This document shows, in pieces, positions 51,949 through 61,615 of a stretch of 64,000 nucleotides of DNA (position 1 is its first letter; the number at the start of each line of letters is the position of its first letter). The stretch spans positions 2,478,550-2,542,549 of the forward strand of contig NZ_LT960614.1 of the NCBI RefSeq assembly GCF_900231165.1, written 5' to 3'. This stretch comes from Hartmannibacter diazotrophicus. GTDB taxonomy: Bacteria; Pseudomonadota; Alphaproteobacteria; Rhizobiales; Pleomorphomonadaceae. Under the pieces are notes generated by a model. That model did not search any database, was not told where the DNA came from, and saw nothing but the letters and a program-made list of their open reading frames with translations. Both the position numbers and the translations under genes were made by a program.

Positions 51949-53916
51949 GTGCGTGAGATGGAAGGCGACGGCGCCTCGAACATCTGCCGGATCGAACTGA
52001 TCGGGGAGCCGCGCCTCCGGTTTGGCGATGAGCTGGCAACCGTCAAGAACCGCAAGGCTCTGGCAATCCTTGGCCTTCTGGCCTTCTCGCCATCCGGCAT
52101 GCTCTCGCGTGAGCGGATTATCGGCCTCCTTTGGAGTGAACGGCCGCCGGAGCAGGCACGAGGCGCGCTGCGTCAGACGATCTACGACCTGAAACAGTCG
52201 CTGGGGCCGCGTCTTGAAGACATCCTTGTTGTCGGCCGGAGCGATCTTCATCTGGCGGCTCAGAACCTCGTCGTCGATATCCAGGAAATCCAGGCGGCAA
52301 TCGTCTCCGCGGAGCGGCCACCGCCTGGCGTGGCCTGGCATCGGCTGAACGAGACGCTCTTCGCCGGCTTCGAGGACCTCGATCCCTCGTTCCAGCTTTG
52401 GCTCGCCGTTCTGCGCCAGAGCCAGGGCGACCGGCTGCTGTCCCAGTTCGAGCGCCGGCTCGACCACGCCGCCACGGACGAGGAGCGTCGCGCCTGGGCG
52501 TTCGCCTTGCAGGAGGCCGACCCGACCAACGAGTTCGCCTGCCGCTGCCTCATGGACAGCGATGCCGGGCGGGGCGACCTTGGCAGCGCCATCCGGCGCT
52601 ACGGCATCCTCTGGGACCTGCTGGACGAAGAATACGGAACGGAGCCCTCCAACGAGACCCAGGCTCTGGCCGTCAGGATCAAGAGCGCGACGGTCGAGAC
52701 GCCGGCCGAGCCCGTCCGCGCCGCGGCCGTTTCCGAACCGATCCGCATCTTCGTCAGGCCGTTCGACGCCTATGGCATCGATCCGGGACTGAACTACCTG
52801 ACCGACGGTTTCCGGCGCGATTTTCTGGCAACCCTGCTTCCGTTCCGCGACTGGGTCATCATCGAGCCGAGTGAGCCGCTCGATCTTGCCGCGCTCCACG
52901 ATGCTTATGTGCTCGAGGGCGCCGCCTATCCGGACGGGGACCTGCTCCGTCTTGCCCTGACCGTGAAGGAGGCCTCGACCGGCCGCTACATGTGGAGCGA
53001 CAAGTCGACGCTCAGTCTCGCCGACTGGTTCCAGACCTGCGAGCGGCTGGCCCGCCGGCTGGCAGCAGCCCTGCATGTCAATCTCTCCGCCGACCGGCTT
53101 GCGCGTCTTTCCGCCATGCCGGACGTCTCGCTCTCGATCTACGACCGCTGGCTGCGGGCCCAGGAACTCCTGAATTTCTGGACCCCGGAGGAGGAACAGC
53201 GGGCGGAAGCGATCGTGCGCTCGATTCTCGACGAAGCGCCCGACTTCGCCCAGGCAAACACCGGTCTCGCCCAGATCCTCAACGCCCGGCACATCGTCTT
53301 TCCCGGCCGGCCGAAGATCGATATGGCCAATCTGGAAGCCGTGCGACACGCAAGGCGAGGGGCCGAAAAGGATCCGATCAACGCCGGCGCTCATCTATGC
53401 CTCGGCTGGAGCCTCGTGATGACCGGCAATCATCAGGATGCCATCGGTGCCCTCAATGCCGCCTGCGAGCTCAATCCCGGCAATCCGCGCGTCCTGGCCT
53501 CCGCAGCCGACGCGCTGACGCTTTGCGGTCAGGCGACGGAGGCGCTGCGGCTGGTCGACAGGTCGCTGGAACTCGACGTCGGCGCAACGCGGCTGCTCTG
53601 GGGCTATCGCGTCTCCGTCTACCTTTTCGCCGGCGAAGCGGAGAAGGCGGTCCAGGCCGCCGAGCGCTCGCAGAACGCGATTCCTCTCGGAGGCGGATAT
53701 CGTGCCGCCGCTCTCGCCGCGCTCGGCCGCAAGAGCGACGCCCGCGAGGCCTGGAAGGAATATCTCGACTTCATTCGCGGCCGCTGGCTGGGCGATAAGA
53801 AAAAGCCCGATGACGCTGCGCTCGCCGCATGGTTCCTTGCCTCGCCGCCGATGTGTTCAAGCTCGATGAAACAGCAGCTTGCAGGCTGGCTGAAGATTGC
53901 CGGCGCCGAAGTCTGA
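51949..53916 (+). CDS. BTAD (SARP-like) regulator with TolB-like and TPR regions
   Basis: 655 residues from the GTG at 51949, which has GGGGG five bases upstream; an ATG three codons later is the alternative. The N-terminal part (about 10-105) is a winged-helix DNA-binding domain of the OmpR/SARP type, with LLAFSPSGMLSRERIIGLLW and ARGALRQTIYDLKQ. A bacterial transcriptional activation domain follows to about 230. The middle (about 250-380) resembles the TolB/FlgO-like domain of TPR regulators (LTDGFRRDFLATL, YVLEGAAY, GRYMWSDK). The C-terminal 250 residues are TPR-like helices. It is a cytoplasmic transcription factor with unknown target and signal. Confidence 0.83.
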   Translation: MREMEGDGASNICRIELIGEPRLRFGDELATVKNRKALAILGLLAFSPSGMLSRERIIGLLWSERPPEQARGALRQTIYDLKQSLGPRLEDILVVGRSDLHLAAQNLVVDIQEIQAAIVSAERPPPGVAWHRLNETLFAGFEDLDPSFQLWLAVLRQSQGDRLLSQFERRLDHAATDEERRAWAFALQEADPTNEFACRCLMDSDAGRGDLGSAIRRYGILWDLLDEEYGTEPSNETQALAVRIKSATVETPAEPVRAAAVSEPIRIFVRPFDAYGIDPGLNYLTDGFRRDFLATLLPFRDWVIIEPSEPLDLAALHDAYVLEGAAYPDGDLLRLALTVKEASTGRYMWSDKSTLSLADWFQTCERLARRLAAALHVNLSADRLARLSAMPDVSLSIYDRWLRAQELLNFWTPEEEQRAEAIVRSILDEAPDFAQANTGLAQILNARHIVFPGRPKIDMANLEAVRHARRGAEKDPINAGAHLCLGWSLVMTGNHQDAIGALNAACELNPGNPRVLASAADALTLCGQATEALRLVDRSLELDVGATRLLWGYRVSVYLFAGEAEKAVQAAERSQNAIPLGGGYRAAALAALGRKSDAREAWKEYLDFIRGRWLGDKKKPDDAALAAWFLASPPMCSSSMKQQLAGWLKIAGAEV

Positions 53917-54445
53917 TCCGGAGTTCGGCGGCCTTGTCGCAAGATTTGAAATGATTGGTATACAAAAAGCCCCGCAGCCCCTTTACGAGAAAGCCTGCGA
54001 CGGTTTAGAAAAGTTCACGCGCCGGTGATGATTTGGGTGATCATCGCGGACGCAGTGCCAGTGGCAGTGGGCTGGCTTCTGGTCATCGTCCCGCAGGAAG
54101 CGGGACACTTCCTGGACATGCAACCGATTAGGGATCAGGGGTGGTTCCAAAATCGGGCGGTGTCCTTGGGCTCCGGCCTGTGAATGTGTCTGCCGGAGTT
54201 CAATTCGGGGAAGGACGCGGATACGGAGAGCGGCATGTGCCGAAGCTCCGAGCCGGCCTTTCGTGTTCGAGGGACGATACGCGGTCCGTTGAATCGGGTC
54301 GTGCGCAGTCGGTTAACTGTACGTTAACGGTCGTTGCGCATGGTGCAACTTGGTTCAAGGGTCATGACGCCGATGTCGCCTGTTGCCCAGATGGGGCGCA
54401 TGGTGCCGTCGCCGGATGCGTGTCGAAAACAAGGCTGACACAGGC
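53917..54445. other. intergenic region upstream of rlpA
   Basis: 529 bp. It holds a CtrA-type site at 54313-54328. At 54088-54114 two mutually exclusive hairpins overlap: GTCCCGC/GCGGGAC with an AGGAA loop, and CAGGAAG/CTTCCTG with a CGGGACA loop. No U-tract follows, and no protein-coding frame with family character was found. Confidence 0.5.
54313..54328. promoter_or_regulatory. full CtrA binding site upstream of rlpA
   Basis: TTAAC-TGTACG-TTAAC matches the CtrA consensus TTAA-N7-TTAAC exactly. It lies 118 bp before the rlpA ATG. CtrA is the master cell-cycle response regulator of alphaproteobacteria and acts on division and envelope genes, which suits a septal-wall lipoprotein. Confidence 0.78.
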
Positions 54446-55882
54446 ATGAAGAAGCAGAATGGGTTTGGCGAAACCGCTAACAATGCGCGTTTTGCCAACT
54501 GGCGCACGGCACGCCTCGCCGCTACCGCCCTTCTGACAACGCTCGCCCTTGCTGCATGTTCCAGCGGCCCGGACCAGATCCTGACGCGAACGTCCGCCAA
54601 GCTTGATCCCAAGCTGGGCGTCAAGCCGAGCCCGCGTGTCGTTGCCGACGGCAATCCCATCCCGAAGGGGGGCGGACGCTCCATGGTCGGCAAGCCCTAT
54701 GTGGTTGCCGGCAAGCGCTATGTGCCAAGGCTCAATCCCGACTATGCCGCCGTTGGACTTGCCAGCTGGTACGGCAGCGCCTTCCAGGGCCGCTATACGG
54801 CCAACGGCGAAATCTACGACATGAATCACCTGTCGGCGGCTCACACGACGATGCCGCTGCCGTCCTATGCGCGTGTGACGAGCCTCGATACCGGTCGCTC
54901 CGTAATCGTCCGCGTCAATGACCGCGGGCCGTTCCACGGCAAGCGCATCATGGACCTTTCCAAGCGCGCCGCCGATATGCTTGGCGTTCGCCAGGCCGGT
55001 GTTGCCAAGATCAAGGTCGCCTATGTCGGCCCGGCGCCGACCGAGGGTGACGATACAAGATACCTGATGGCGTCCTATCGTGGTCCTGATGGCGTCGTGC
55101 CGGGCGGTACGATGCCGGGCACGACGCTGGCGAGCAACGACAAGGCGCTGCCGGGCGTCGATGTGCCGACCGCCTCCCGGAAAAGCGCGCCGGCTCCTCT
55201 CACGCAGGTTGCCCGCCTGAACGTTCTGCCGCCCGAGCGGCCGATGGACGGCGTCGAAGTCTATGCCATCGTCGCCTCGAACGCCGATCCGGTCGATGCA
55301 TTCCTGACCAGTTCCGGCACGATGGTCGCCTCGGCCGATATCGTCACGCCGCAGGCGCAGGTGACGAACGCCTCCTACACGGTTCCGACGCAGGGTCCGG
55401 CCTTCGTCCAGAAGGTCAGCTACGCGCCCTCGGCCGAGCCGGCGGTGTCCGACGCCGGAAATCCGTTCGGCACCTTTGTCCCGACGCCGCGTGAAATGCC
55501 GTCGATGCGCAACTCCTATGCCGAGGACCGCATCAATCAGGCCTACAGCGCCGTGACCGATGTCGGGCAGGGCCTTAGCTTGTCGCAGTTGCAGGCCCGT
55601 CTGAAAACCGAGGCGACGACAACCTCGCCGGTCGCCGTTTCCGCTGGTGGAAATGCCTCGTCCCCGGTGATCGAACTCGGCTCCTTTTCCGATGCCGCCA
55701 ACGCCGATCGCCTGACCGCAGCTCTCTCGCATCTCGGTGATGTCGCGGTCGACGACTTCGTCGCCAACGGCCGGACGCTGAAGCGGGTTCGCCTCACGGC
55801 GCTCGCCGATGGCGTGACGACCGACGCGGCCATCAAGGCCGCGAGCGAGGCTGGTGCAGGCGGAGCCTTCGTTCGGCGCTGA
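54446..55882 (+). CDS. rlpA: RlpA-like septal lytic transglycosylase lipoprotein with SPOR domain
   Basis: 478-residue lipoprotein. The lipobox LALAAC places the lipidated cysteine at C38. The double-psi beta-barrel RlpA domain (about 105-195) includes GLASWYGSAFQGRYTANGE, VRVNDRGPFHGKRIMDLS and the conserved Asp/Trp/His positions. A long flexible region precedes a C-terminal SPOR domain (about 400-478) with VIELGSFSDAANADRL, which binds denuded glycan at the septum. The ATG at 54446 yields the lipoprotein signal; an upstream in-frame ATG does not. It lies 5 bp before the DacF-like gene. Confidence 0.92.
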   Translation: MKKQNGFGETANNARFANWRTARLAATALLTTLALAACSSGPDQILTRTSAKLDPKLGVKPSPRVVADGNPIPKGGGRSMVGKPYVVAGKRYVPRLNPDYAAVGLASWYGSAFQGRYTANGEIYDMNHLSAAHTTMPLPSYARVTSLDTGRSVIVRVNDRGPFHGKRIMDLSKRAADMLGVRQAGVAKIKVAYVGPAPTEGDDTRYLMASYRGPDGVVPGGTMPGTTLASNDKALPGVDVPTASRKSAPAPLTQVARLNVLPPERPMDGVEVYAIVASNADPVDAFLTSSGTMVASADIVTPQAQVTNASYTVPTQGPAFVQKVSYAPSAEPAVSDAGNPFGTFVPTPREMPSMRNSYAEDRINQAYSAVTDVGQGLSLSQLQARLKTEATTTSPVAVSAGGNASSPVIELGSFSDAANADRLTAALSHLGDVAVDDFVANGRTLKRVRLTALADGVTTDAAIKAASEAGAGGAFVRR

Positions 55883-55887
55883 CACCC

Positions 55888-57120
55888 ATGCGGGCCGGGA
55901 GCGCATTCGGATCGGATCGCCCGAACATTTCGTCGAGCCGCCTGTTTCGCAGGACAGCGGCCGGCGGCCGAATTGCCTTGACCCTGGCCGCATTGGCCCT
56001 GACAGCCTTGACCCTGACCGCGGCCGGTCCTGCCGGAGCGGTCGAAACCGCCGCCCCCCGCATCCTGATGGTCGATTCCTCGACCAGTCGCAGCGTCCTG
56101 ATCCAGCGCCGGAGTGGCGAGGTCTTCGCCCCGGGCAACTTTGCCAAGCTGATGACGCTTGCGGTGGTGCTGGACGCCCTCGACCAAGGCGAGATTGCGG
56201 AAACGACGCCATTTCCAGTGAGCGAGCATGCATGGCGATCCGGCGGCGCACCGGCCGGCGTCACCACCATGTTCGCCAGGATAAAATCCGAAATCCCCGT
56301 TTCCGATCTTCTTCGCGGGCTCGTCGTCGATCACGCCAATGACGCCGCCATCATCCTTGCCGAAGGCTTGTCCGGCTCGGAACAGGTCTTTGCCGGTCGC
56401 ATGAACGAACTGGCCATCCGGATCGGGATGAGCGACAGCCGTTTTGCCAACCCCACCGGATTTGCCAGCCCGTCCGCCCGGATCACAATGGCGGACCTTG
56501 CCCTTCTCTGCGACTGGATCTGGACCCGGCACCCTGACGCGAACACGCTGTTTTCCGCCCCCGATTTCACCTGGAACGGCATCACCCAGCGCAACAAGAC
56601 AACGCCCGTGCGCAACGTTCCGGGCGTTCTCGGCATGATGCTGGCGTGGGACCAGCGCGCCGGTTATGGCGCTGCCATCCTGGCCGAGCGCGGCGACCGC
56701 CGGATTGTCCTTGTCATGAACGGGCTGGGCAGCGAGAAGGCGAGGGACGACGAGGTGACCGCACTGGTCGATGCGGCCTTTGACGAGTTCTGGCCCGTGG
56801 CCCTCTTTCCGCCGGGCGCGACCGTGGGCGAGGTTTCCGTCTTCCGGGGCGCCGTCGAACGGATACCGGTCAAGGCGCAGAACGGCGCCTCCGCCGTTCT
56901 GCCGGTCAGCGACGACGCCGACGTTTCGGCCGCTGTCGTCTATGAGGGTCCGGTCAGCGCTCCAGTCGAGGCCGGCCAGGAAATCGCCAGCCTCGAAATC
57001 TCCGTTGCCGGCGAAAACGTCGCAAGCGTTCCGCTGGTCGCCGGGGCGGACGTGAGTGAGGGGACGTTTTCGCAGAAGGCCGGCGACGGTCTATACCAAC
57101 TCCTTTTCGGTTGGTGGTAG
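55888..57120 (+). CDS. DacF/PBP5-family protein lacking all catalytic motifs (pseudo-carboxypeptidase)
   Basis: 410-residue S11 peptidase-family protein with a signal sequence ending near AGAVE. The D-alanyl-D-alanine carboxypeptidase scaffold is clear along the whole length, including the C-terminal PBP5 beta domain. All three active-site motifs are changed. SxxK is N84-F-A-K87 (APGNFAKLMT), so the nucleophile is gone. SxN is H149-A-N151 (VDHANDAA). KTG is M251-L-A253 (VLGMMLAWDQRAGYG). Flanking residues are conserved, which shows the alignment is right. It probably binds peptidoglycan or a partner without hydrolysis. Coupled to rlpA (5-bp gap), so a structural or regulatory role with RlpA is plausible. 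Confidence 0.88.
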   Translation: MRAGSAFGSDRPNISSSRLFRRTAAGGRIALTLAALALTALTLTAAGPAGAVETAAPRILMVDSSTSRSVLIQRRSGEVFAPGNFAKLMTLAVVLDALDQGEIAETTPFPVSEHAWRSGGAPAGVTTMFARIKSEIPVSDLLRGLVVDHANDAAIILAEGLSGSEQVFAGRMNELAIRIGMSDSRFANPTGFASPSARITMADLALLCDWIWTRHPDANTLFSAPDFTWNGITQRNKTTPVRNVPGVLGMMLAWDQRAGYGAAILAERGDRRIVLVMNGLGSEKARDDEVTALVDAAFDEFWPVALFPPGATVGEVSVFRGAVERIPVKAQNGASAVLPVSDDADVSAAVVYEGPVSAPVEAGQEIASLEISVAGENVASVPLVAGADVSEGTFSQKAGDGLYQLLFGWW

Positions 57121-57210
57121 GGCCGGCTCGGGAACGAGCCTCGATTTGCCTTCCAAACCGGGCCTTCGATGCGATAGAGACAAGCAAGACAGATGGTTTG
57201 GGGAGAAGGC

Positions 57211-57852
57211 GTGACAGGCCGGTTCATCACGTTCGAAGGCGGGGAGGGTGCGGGCAAGTCGACGCAGATTGCGATGCTTGCCGCGCATCTCATGACGAAG
57301 GGGTTGACCGTCAATGTGACGCGCGAGCCCGGCGGCTCCCCTCGCGCCGAAGCCATCCGCGAGATCCTGCTTTCCGGCCGGGCCAGACCGCTCGGTCCCC
57401 TCGGCGAGGCTCATCTTTTCGCGGCGGCCCGCATCGATCACATCGCCGAGACGATCCGGCCGGCACTCGCCCAGGGACAGATCGTGCTCTGCGATCGCTT
57501 CGTCGATTCCACGCGCGTCTATCAGGGCATGTCAGGCGGCCTCGACGAGGCGACGGTCGCGGACCTCGAACAGGCGGCCACCGGCGGCCTGAAGCCCGAC
57601 CTGACCTTCATCCTCGATCTTCCCGTTTCGGTCGGACTGGCGCGCGCGGCCAGAAGGTCCGCCGGCCCCGACCGCTTCGAGGACGATGCCGTCGCCATCC
57701 ATGAGGCGCGCCGTCAGGGCTTCCTCACGGTCGCTGCATCGGAACCGGAACGCTGCCGGGTCATCGATGCCGATCGCGCCGCGGACGATGTTGCGCGCGA
57801 GATCGCAGCCATCGCCGACAATCTGATCATGTCGCCGGCGAACGGAGGCTGA
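57211..57852 (+). CDS. tmk: thymidylate kinase Tmk
   Basis: 213-residue dTMP kinase making dTDP. The P-loop [11 protein letters not shown], the DRF motif in LCDRFVDST and the lid region with [16 protein letters not shown] are present. The GTG at 57211 ([13 protein letters not shown]) has GGGGAG five bases upstream and fits the family N-terminus; an in-frame ATG at 57193 would add six residues. It is followed 1 bp later by holB, the usual tmk-holB pairing in bacteria. Confidence 0.93.
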   Translation: MTGRFITFEGGEGAGKSTQIAMLAAHLMTKGLTVNVTREPGGSPRAEAIREILLSGRARPLGPLGEAHLFAAARIDHIAETIRPALAQGQIVLCDRFVDSTRVYQGMSGGLDEATVADLEQAATGGLKPDLTFILDLPVSVGLARAARRSAGPDRFEDDAVAIHEARRQGFLTVAASEPERCRVIDADRAADDVAREIAAIADNLIMSPANGG

Positions 57853-57853
57853 C

Positions 57854-58906
57854 ATGGCGGCATCCGGAGACCTTGGAGGTGAGGCCGACGCGCTGGAAGG
57901 AATTCCCCTGCCGCGCGAGCAGACGGCGCTCTTCGGGCATCGCGAGGCGGAACACACACTGGCCGCAGCCTATCGCAGCGGCCGCATGCACCATGCCTGG
58001 CTCATCACCGGTCCAAAGGGGATCGGCAAGGCGACACTCGCCTACCGCATGGCGCGTTATCTCCTCAGCCATGCCGATCCGTCACGCGCGCCGGAAAGCG
58101 ACGATCTGGGTACGACCTTCGATCCGCGCGTCGACGCGCAGGTCACGCACGGAGCCCATCCCAACCTGTTGCATCTGATGCGCCCGCTGTCGTCCGACGG
58201 CAAGCGCTACATGACGGTCCTGTCGGTGGACGAGGTCCGCCGGGCCGCGATGTTCTTTGGCAACAGCGCCGGCGGATCGGGCTACCGTATCGCCATTGTC
58301 GACGCGGCGGACGACATGAACCCGAACGCCGCCAACGCGCTCCTGAAGATGCTCGAGGAGCCGCCGCCTCGCGCCGTCTTCTTCGTGCTCTGCCATGCGC
58401 CGGGGCGTCTTCTGCCGACGATCCGCTCGCGTTGCCGTCGGCTGATCCTCTCGTCGCTGGCAGCCGAAGACCTGCATGCCGCGCTTGATCATCTCGGCCT
58501 TGCCGTCGATCCCTCAAACGAGGCCAGCCTGGAAAAACTTGCCGAGGGCAGCGTGCGCCGGGCGCTGGAATGCCTGTCCGGCAACGGCCTTGAACTTGCC
58601 GCCGCCTTCGACGACCTTGCCGCAAACCTGCCCCGGATCGACCGGAAGGCGCTGCACCGCTTCGCCGAGGCCGCCACGGGCCGCAAGGGCAGGGACGAAC
58701 TGCCGCTCGTCGGCGAATTCGCACGCACCTACCTCACCGAGCACATGCGCCTTGCCGCCGAACAGGGCGCTTCGGCCGCCAAGCCATATGCCGATGCCTT
58801 CGGCCGGGTGGAGCGGATCCTTGCCGAGACGGAAGGCATCAATCTCGACCGGAAGCAGGCCGTGCTTGATATCGTTCAATCCCTTGCGGACTGCGCCCGC
58901 GCCTAG
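57854..58906 (+). CDS. holB: DNA polymerase III delta' subunit HolB
   Basis: 350-residue clamp-loader subunit. The AAA+ domain starts with LFGHREAEHTLAAAYRSGRMHHAWL and GPKGIGKATLAYRMA, then ANALLKMLEEPPPRAVFFVLCH and IRSRCRRL (sensor region), typical of delta'. The usual zinc-binding cysteines of E. coli delta' are absent, which is normal for alphaproteobacterial forms. It lies between tmk and metG in a conserved Hyphomicrobiales order. Confidence 0.92.
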   Translation: MAASGDLGGEADALEGIPLPREQTALFGHREAEHTLAAAYRSGRMHHAWLITGPKGIGKATLAYRMARYLLSHADPSRAPESDDLGTTFDPRVDAQVTHGAHPNLLHLMRPLSSDGKRYMTVLSVDEVRRAAMFFGNSAGGSGYRIAIVDAADDMNPNAANALLKMLEEPPPRAVFFVLCHAPGRLLPTIRSRCRRLILSSLAAEDLHAALDHLGLAVDPSNEASLEKLAEGSVRRALECLSGNGLELAAAFDDLAANLPRIDRKALHRFAEAATGRKGRDELPLVGEFARTYLTEHMRLAAEQGASAAKPYADAFGRVERILAETEGINLDRKQAVLDIVQSLADCARA

Positions 58907-59026
58907 TATCGAAGGCCTCGGAGCGGCCATGTCTGACGTTCGCCGCTCCATTTTGGCCATCCGTCACGGCACACCGGCGAACGCTGGCCGGCTGCGCGTC
59001 CGGATCAAGGGAAAAGCCGCAAATCC

Positions 59027-60568
59027 ATGAAACCGAAATATTACCTGACGACCGCGATCTCCTATCCCAATGGGGTGCCCCATATCGGCCATGCCTATGA
59101 GGCGATGGCGACGGACGCGATTGCCCGGTTCATGCGGCTTGACGGCAATGACGTCTATTTCCTCACCGGCACCGACGAGCACGGCATCAAGATGCTGCAG
59201 ACGGCACGCGGACTGGGAATTCCAGTGCGCGAACTGGCCGAGCGCAACTCGGCCGAGTTCAGGGCCATGGTCAAGATGCTCGGCTGTTCCAACAACGACT
59301 TCATCCGCACCAGCGAGCCGCGCCACTATGAATCGTCGGCGGCGATCTGGGAGAAGATGAAGGCGAACGGCGACATCTATCTCGACAGCTACGCCGGTTG
59401 GTATTCCGTGCGCGACGAAGCCTTCTACGGCGAGGACGAGACCGTCATGCGCGACGATGTCCGGCTCGGCCCGCAGGGCACGCCCGTGGAGTGGGTGGAG
59501 GAGAAGAGCTATTTCTTCCGCCTCTCGGCCTATCAGGAAAAGCTGCTCGCCCATTATGAGGCCAACCCGGACTTCATCGGCCCGGCGGAGCGCCGCAACG
59601 AGGTGATGAACTTCGTCAAGGGCGGTCTCAAGGACCTCTCGATCTCCCGCACCACCTTCGACTGGGGCATCCCCGTGCCGGGTGACCCGGAGCACGTGAT
59701 GTATGTGTGGGTCGACGCGCTCACCAACTACATCACCGGCGTCGGCTTCCCCGACGAGGACGGCGAGATGTTCCGCAAGTGGTGGCCGGCCGACCTTCAC
59801 GTCATCGGCAAGGACATCGTCCGCTTCCACACGGTCTACTGGCCGGCCTTCCTGATGTCGGCCGGGCTGCCGCTGCCGAAGCGCGTCTTCGCCCACGGCT
59901 TCCTCTTCAATCGCGGAGAGAAGATGTCGAAGTCGCTCGGCAATGTCGTGGGGCCGAAGGATCTCGTCGACACCTACGGGCTCGACCAGACGCGCTATTT
60001 CTTCATGCGCGAGGTGCCCTTCGGCCAGGACGGCAACTACAGCCACGAGGCGATCGTGGCCCGTATCAACGCCGACCTTGCCAACGACCTCGGCAATCTC
60101 GCCCAGCGCTCGCTGTCGATGATCGCCAAGAATCTCGATGGAGTGCTGCCGACACCCGGTGCCTTCTCCGAGGAGGACGAGGCGATGCTGGCGAAGGCCG
60201 ACGGCATGCTGCAGCTTTGCCGGCAGGCGATCGCCGGCCAGCAGATCCATGCCGCCCTCAACGCCGTCTTCGGTGTCGTCGCGGAGGCGAACCGCTATTT
60301 CGCGGCGCAGGCTCCCTGGGCCTTGCGCAAGACCGACCCGGCGCGCATGGGCACGGTGCTCTATGTGACCGCCGAGATCCTTCGTCAGGTGGCGATCCTC
60401 GTTCAGCCGGTCATGCCGACGTCGGCGGCAAAGCTCCTCGCCATCCTGGCGGTACCGGAGGATGCGCGCGACTTTGCGGCGTTGGGTCCTGAGCACCGGA
60501 TGAAGGCGGGCACGCAACTGCCTGCGCCTGAGGCGATCTTTCCGCGCTACGAGGAAAAGGCCGCCTGA
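59027..60568 (+). CDS. metG: methionyl-tRNA synthetase MetG
   Basis: 513-residue class I synthetase, the short form without a C-terminal tRNA-binding EMAP domain. HIGHAYEA (HIGH motif) is at about residues 19-26 and KMSKSLGN (KMSKS) around 300. The TGTDEHG active-site motif and [10 protein letters not shown] tryptophan pocket are present. A strong terminator follows the stop, so transcription of the tmk-holB-metG unit probably ends here. Confidence 0.95.
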   Translation: MKPKYYLTTAISYPNGVPHIGHAYEAMATDAIARFMRLDGNDVYFLTGTDEHGIKMLQTARGLGIPVRELAERNSAEFRAMVKMLGCSNNDFIRTSEPRHYESSAAIWEKMKANGDIYLDSYAGWYSVRDEAFYGEDETVMRDDVRLGPQGTPVEWVEEKSYFFRLSAYQEKLLAHYEANPDFIGPAERRNEVMNFVKGGLKDLSISRTTFDWGIPVPGDPEHVMYVWVDALTNYITGVGFPDEDGEMFRKWWPADLHVIGKDIVRFHTVYWPAFLMSAGLPLPKRVFAHGFLFNRGEKMSKSLGNVVGPKDLVDTYGLDQTRYFFMREVPFGQDGNYSHEAIVARINADLANDLGNLAQRSLSMIAKNLDGVLPTPGAFSEEDEAMLAKADGMLQLCRQAIAGQQIHAALNAVFGVVAEANRYFAAQAPWALRKTDPARMGTVLYVTAEILRQVAILVQPVMPTSAAKLLAILAVPEDARDFAALGPEHRMKAGTQLPAPEAIFPRYEEKAA

Positions 60569-60598
60569 CGCAGTCAGCCGCACCGTTGCGATCGAAGC

Positions 60599-60632
60599 AA
60601 ACCCGTCCGGCGGAAACGCCGGGCGGGTTTTT
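60599..60632 (+). terminator. rho-independent terminator after metG
   Basis: A 14-bp stem with one G-U pair (60599-60612 with 60617-60630) has a GAAA tetraloop and ends in five T. It starts 31 bp after the metG stop. Confidence 0.92.
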
Positions 60633-60805
60633 CATTGGGCCCGATTTTTGCTCTTAAACTCTCTGGCGAAATCTGCCGATCCACAAATGGGCGCCAGCCC
60701 CGGCTGGACCTCTTGTCTCCGTGATGCCCCTCGACATGCACGCAGCGGGTGGCTATCTGACGAGGCAGGACATCCTCCCGCCAACGACCTCCGGACCCGA
60801 TCCCC

Positions 60806-61615
60806 GTGACTGCTACCCCGACCGTGCCTCTCGTCGACAGCCATTGCCATCTGGACTTTCCCGATTTTGCCGAGGAGCGCGACGCGATTGTCGACCGCGC
60901 CCGTGCCGCCGGCCTCGTCCGGATGGTGACCATCTCCACGCGTGTCGCCAAGCTCGATGGACTCCTCAAGATCACCGAGAGCTATCCCGACGTCTATTGC
61001 TCTGTCGGAACGCATCCGCACAATGCACATGAGGAACTCGATGTAACCGTCGGAGATCTGGTGCGTTTGTCCGAGCACCCGAAGGTGGTGGCAATCGGCG
61101 AGGCGGGGCTCGACTATTTCTACGACAACGCACCGCGCGAGGCGCAGGCACAGGGGCTGCGCACTCATATCGGCGCTGCCCGCGAGACCGGCCTGCCGCT
61201 TGTCATCCATTCCCGCGATGCGGACGACGACATGATCTCCATCCTTGAGGACGAGATGACGAAGGGCACCTTTCCGGCCCTGCTGCACTGCTTCTCGTCG
61301 GGACGCAAGCTGGCCGAGGCCGGCATCGCCATGGGCCTCTACGTCTCCTTCTCCGGCATCCTGACGTTCAAGCGGTCCGAAGAGATCAGGGACATCGCAA
61401 GGGACCTTCCGGCCGACCGACTGCTCGTCGAAACAGACGCGCCTTATCTCGCGCCGATGCCCTACCGCGGCAAGCGCAACGAACCCTCCTACGTGGTCAA
61501 CACCGCCAAGGTCCTCGCCGAAACCCGTGGGGTCTCCTTCGAGGAGATGGCGCGGCAGACCAACGACAACTTCTTCCGCCTCTTCGGCAAGGTGGCAAGG
61601 CCGGACGGCGCATGA
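60806..61615 (+). CDS. tatD: TatD family metal-dependent hydrolase
   Basis: 269-residue TIM-barrel deoxyribonuclease-family protein. Metal ligands are visible in DSHCHLDF near residue 11, GEAGLDYFY, VIHSRDADDD, LLHCFSSG and VETDAPYLAP. The first start, GTG at 60806, is chosen; a second GTG six codons later is possible. It overlaps the following MBL gene as ATGA, a conserved pairing in this order downstream of metG. Confidence 0.92.
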   Translation: MTATPTVPLVDSHCHLDFPDFAEERDAIVDRARAAGLVRMVTISTRVAKLDGLLKITESYPDVYCSVGTHPHNAHEELDVTVGDLVRLSEHPKVVAIGEAGLDYFYDNAPREAQAQGLRTHIGAARETGLPLVIHSRDADDDMISILEDEMTKGTFPALLHCFSSGRKLAEAGIAMGLYVSFSGILTFKRSEEIRDIARDLPADRLLVETDAPYLAPMPYRGKRNEPSYVVNTAKVLAETRGVSFEEMARQTNDNFFRLFGKVARPDGA

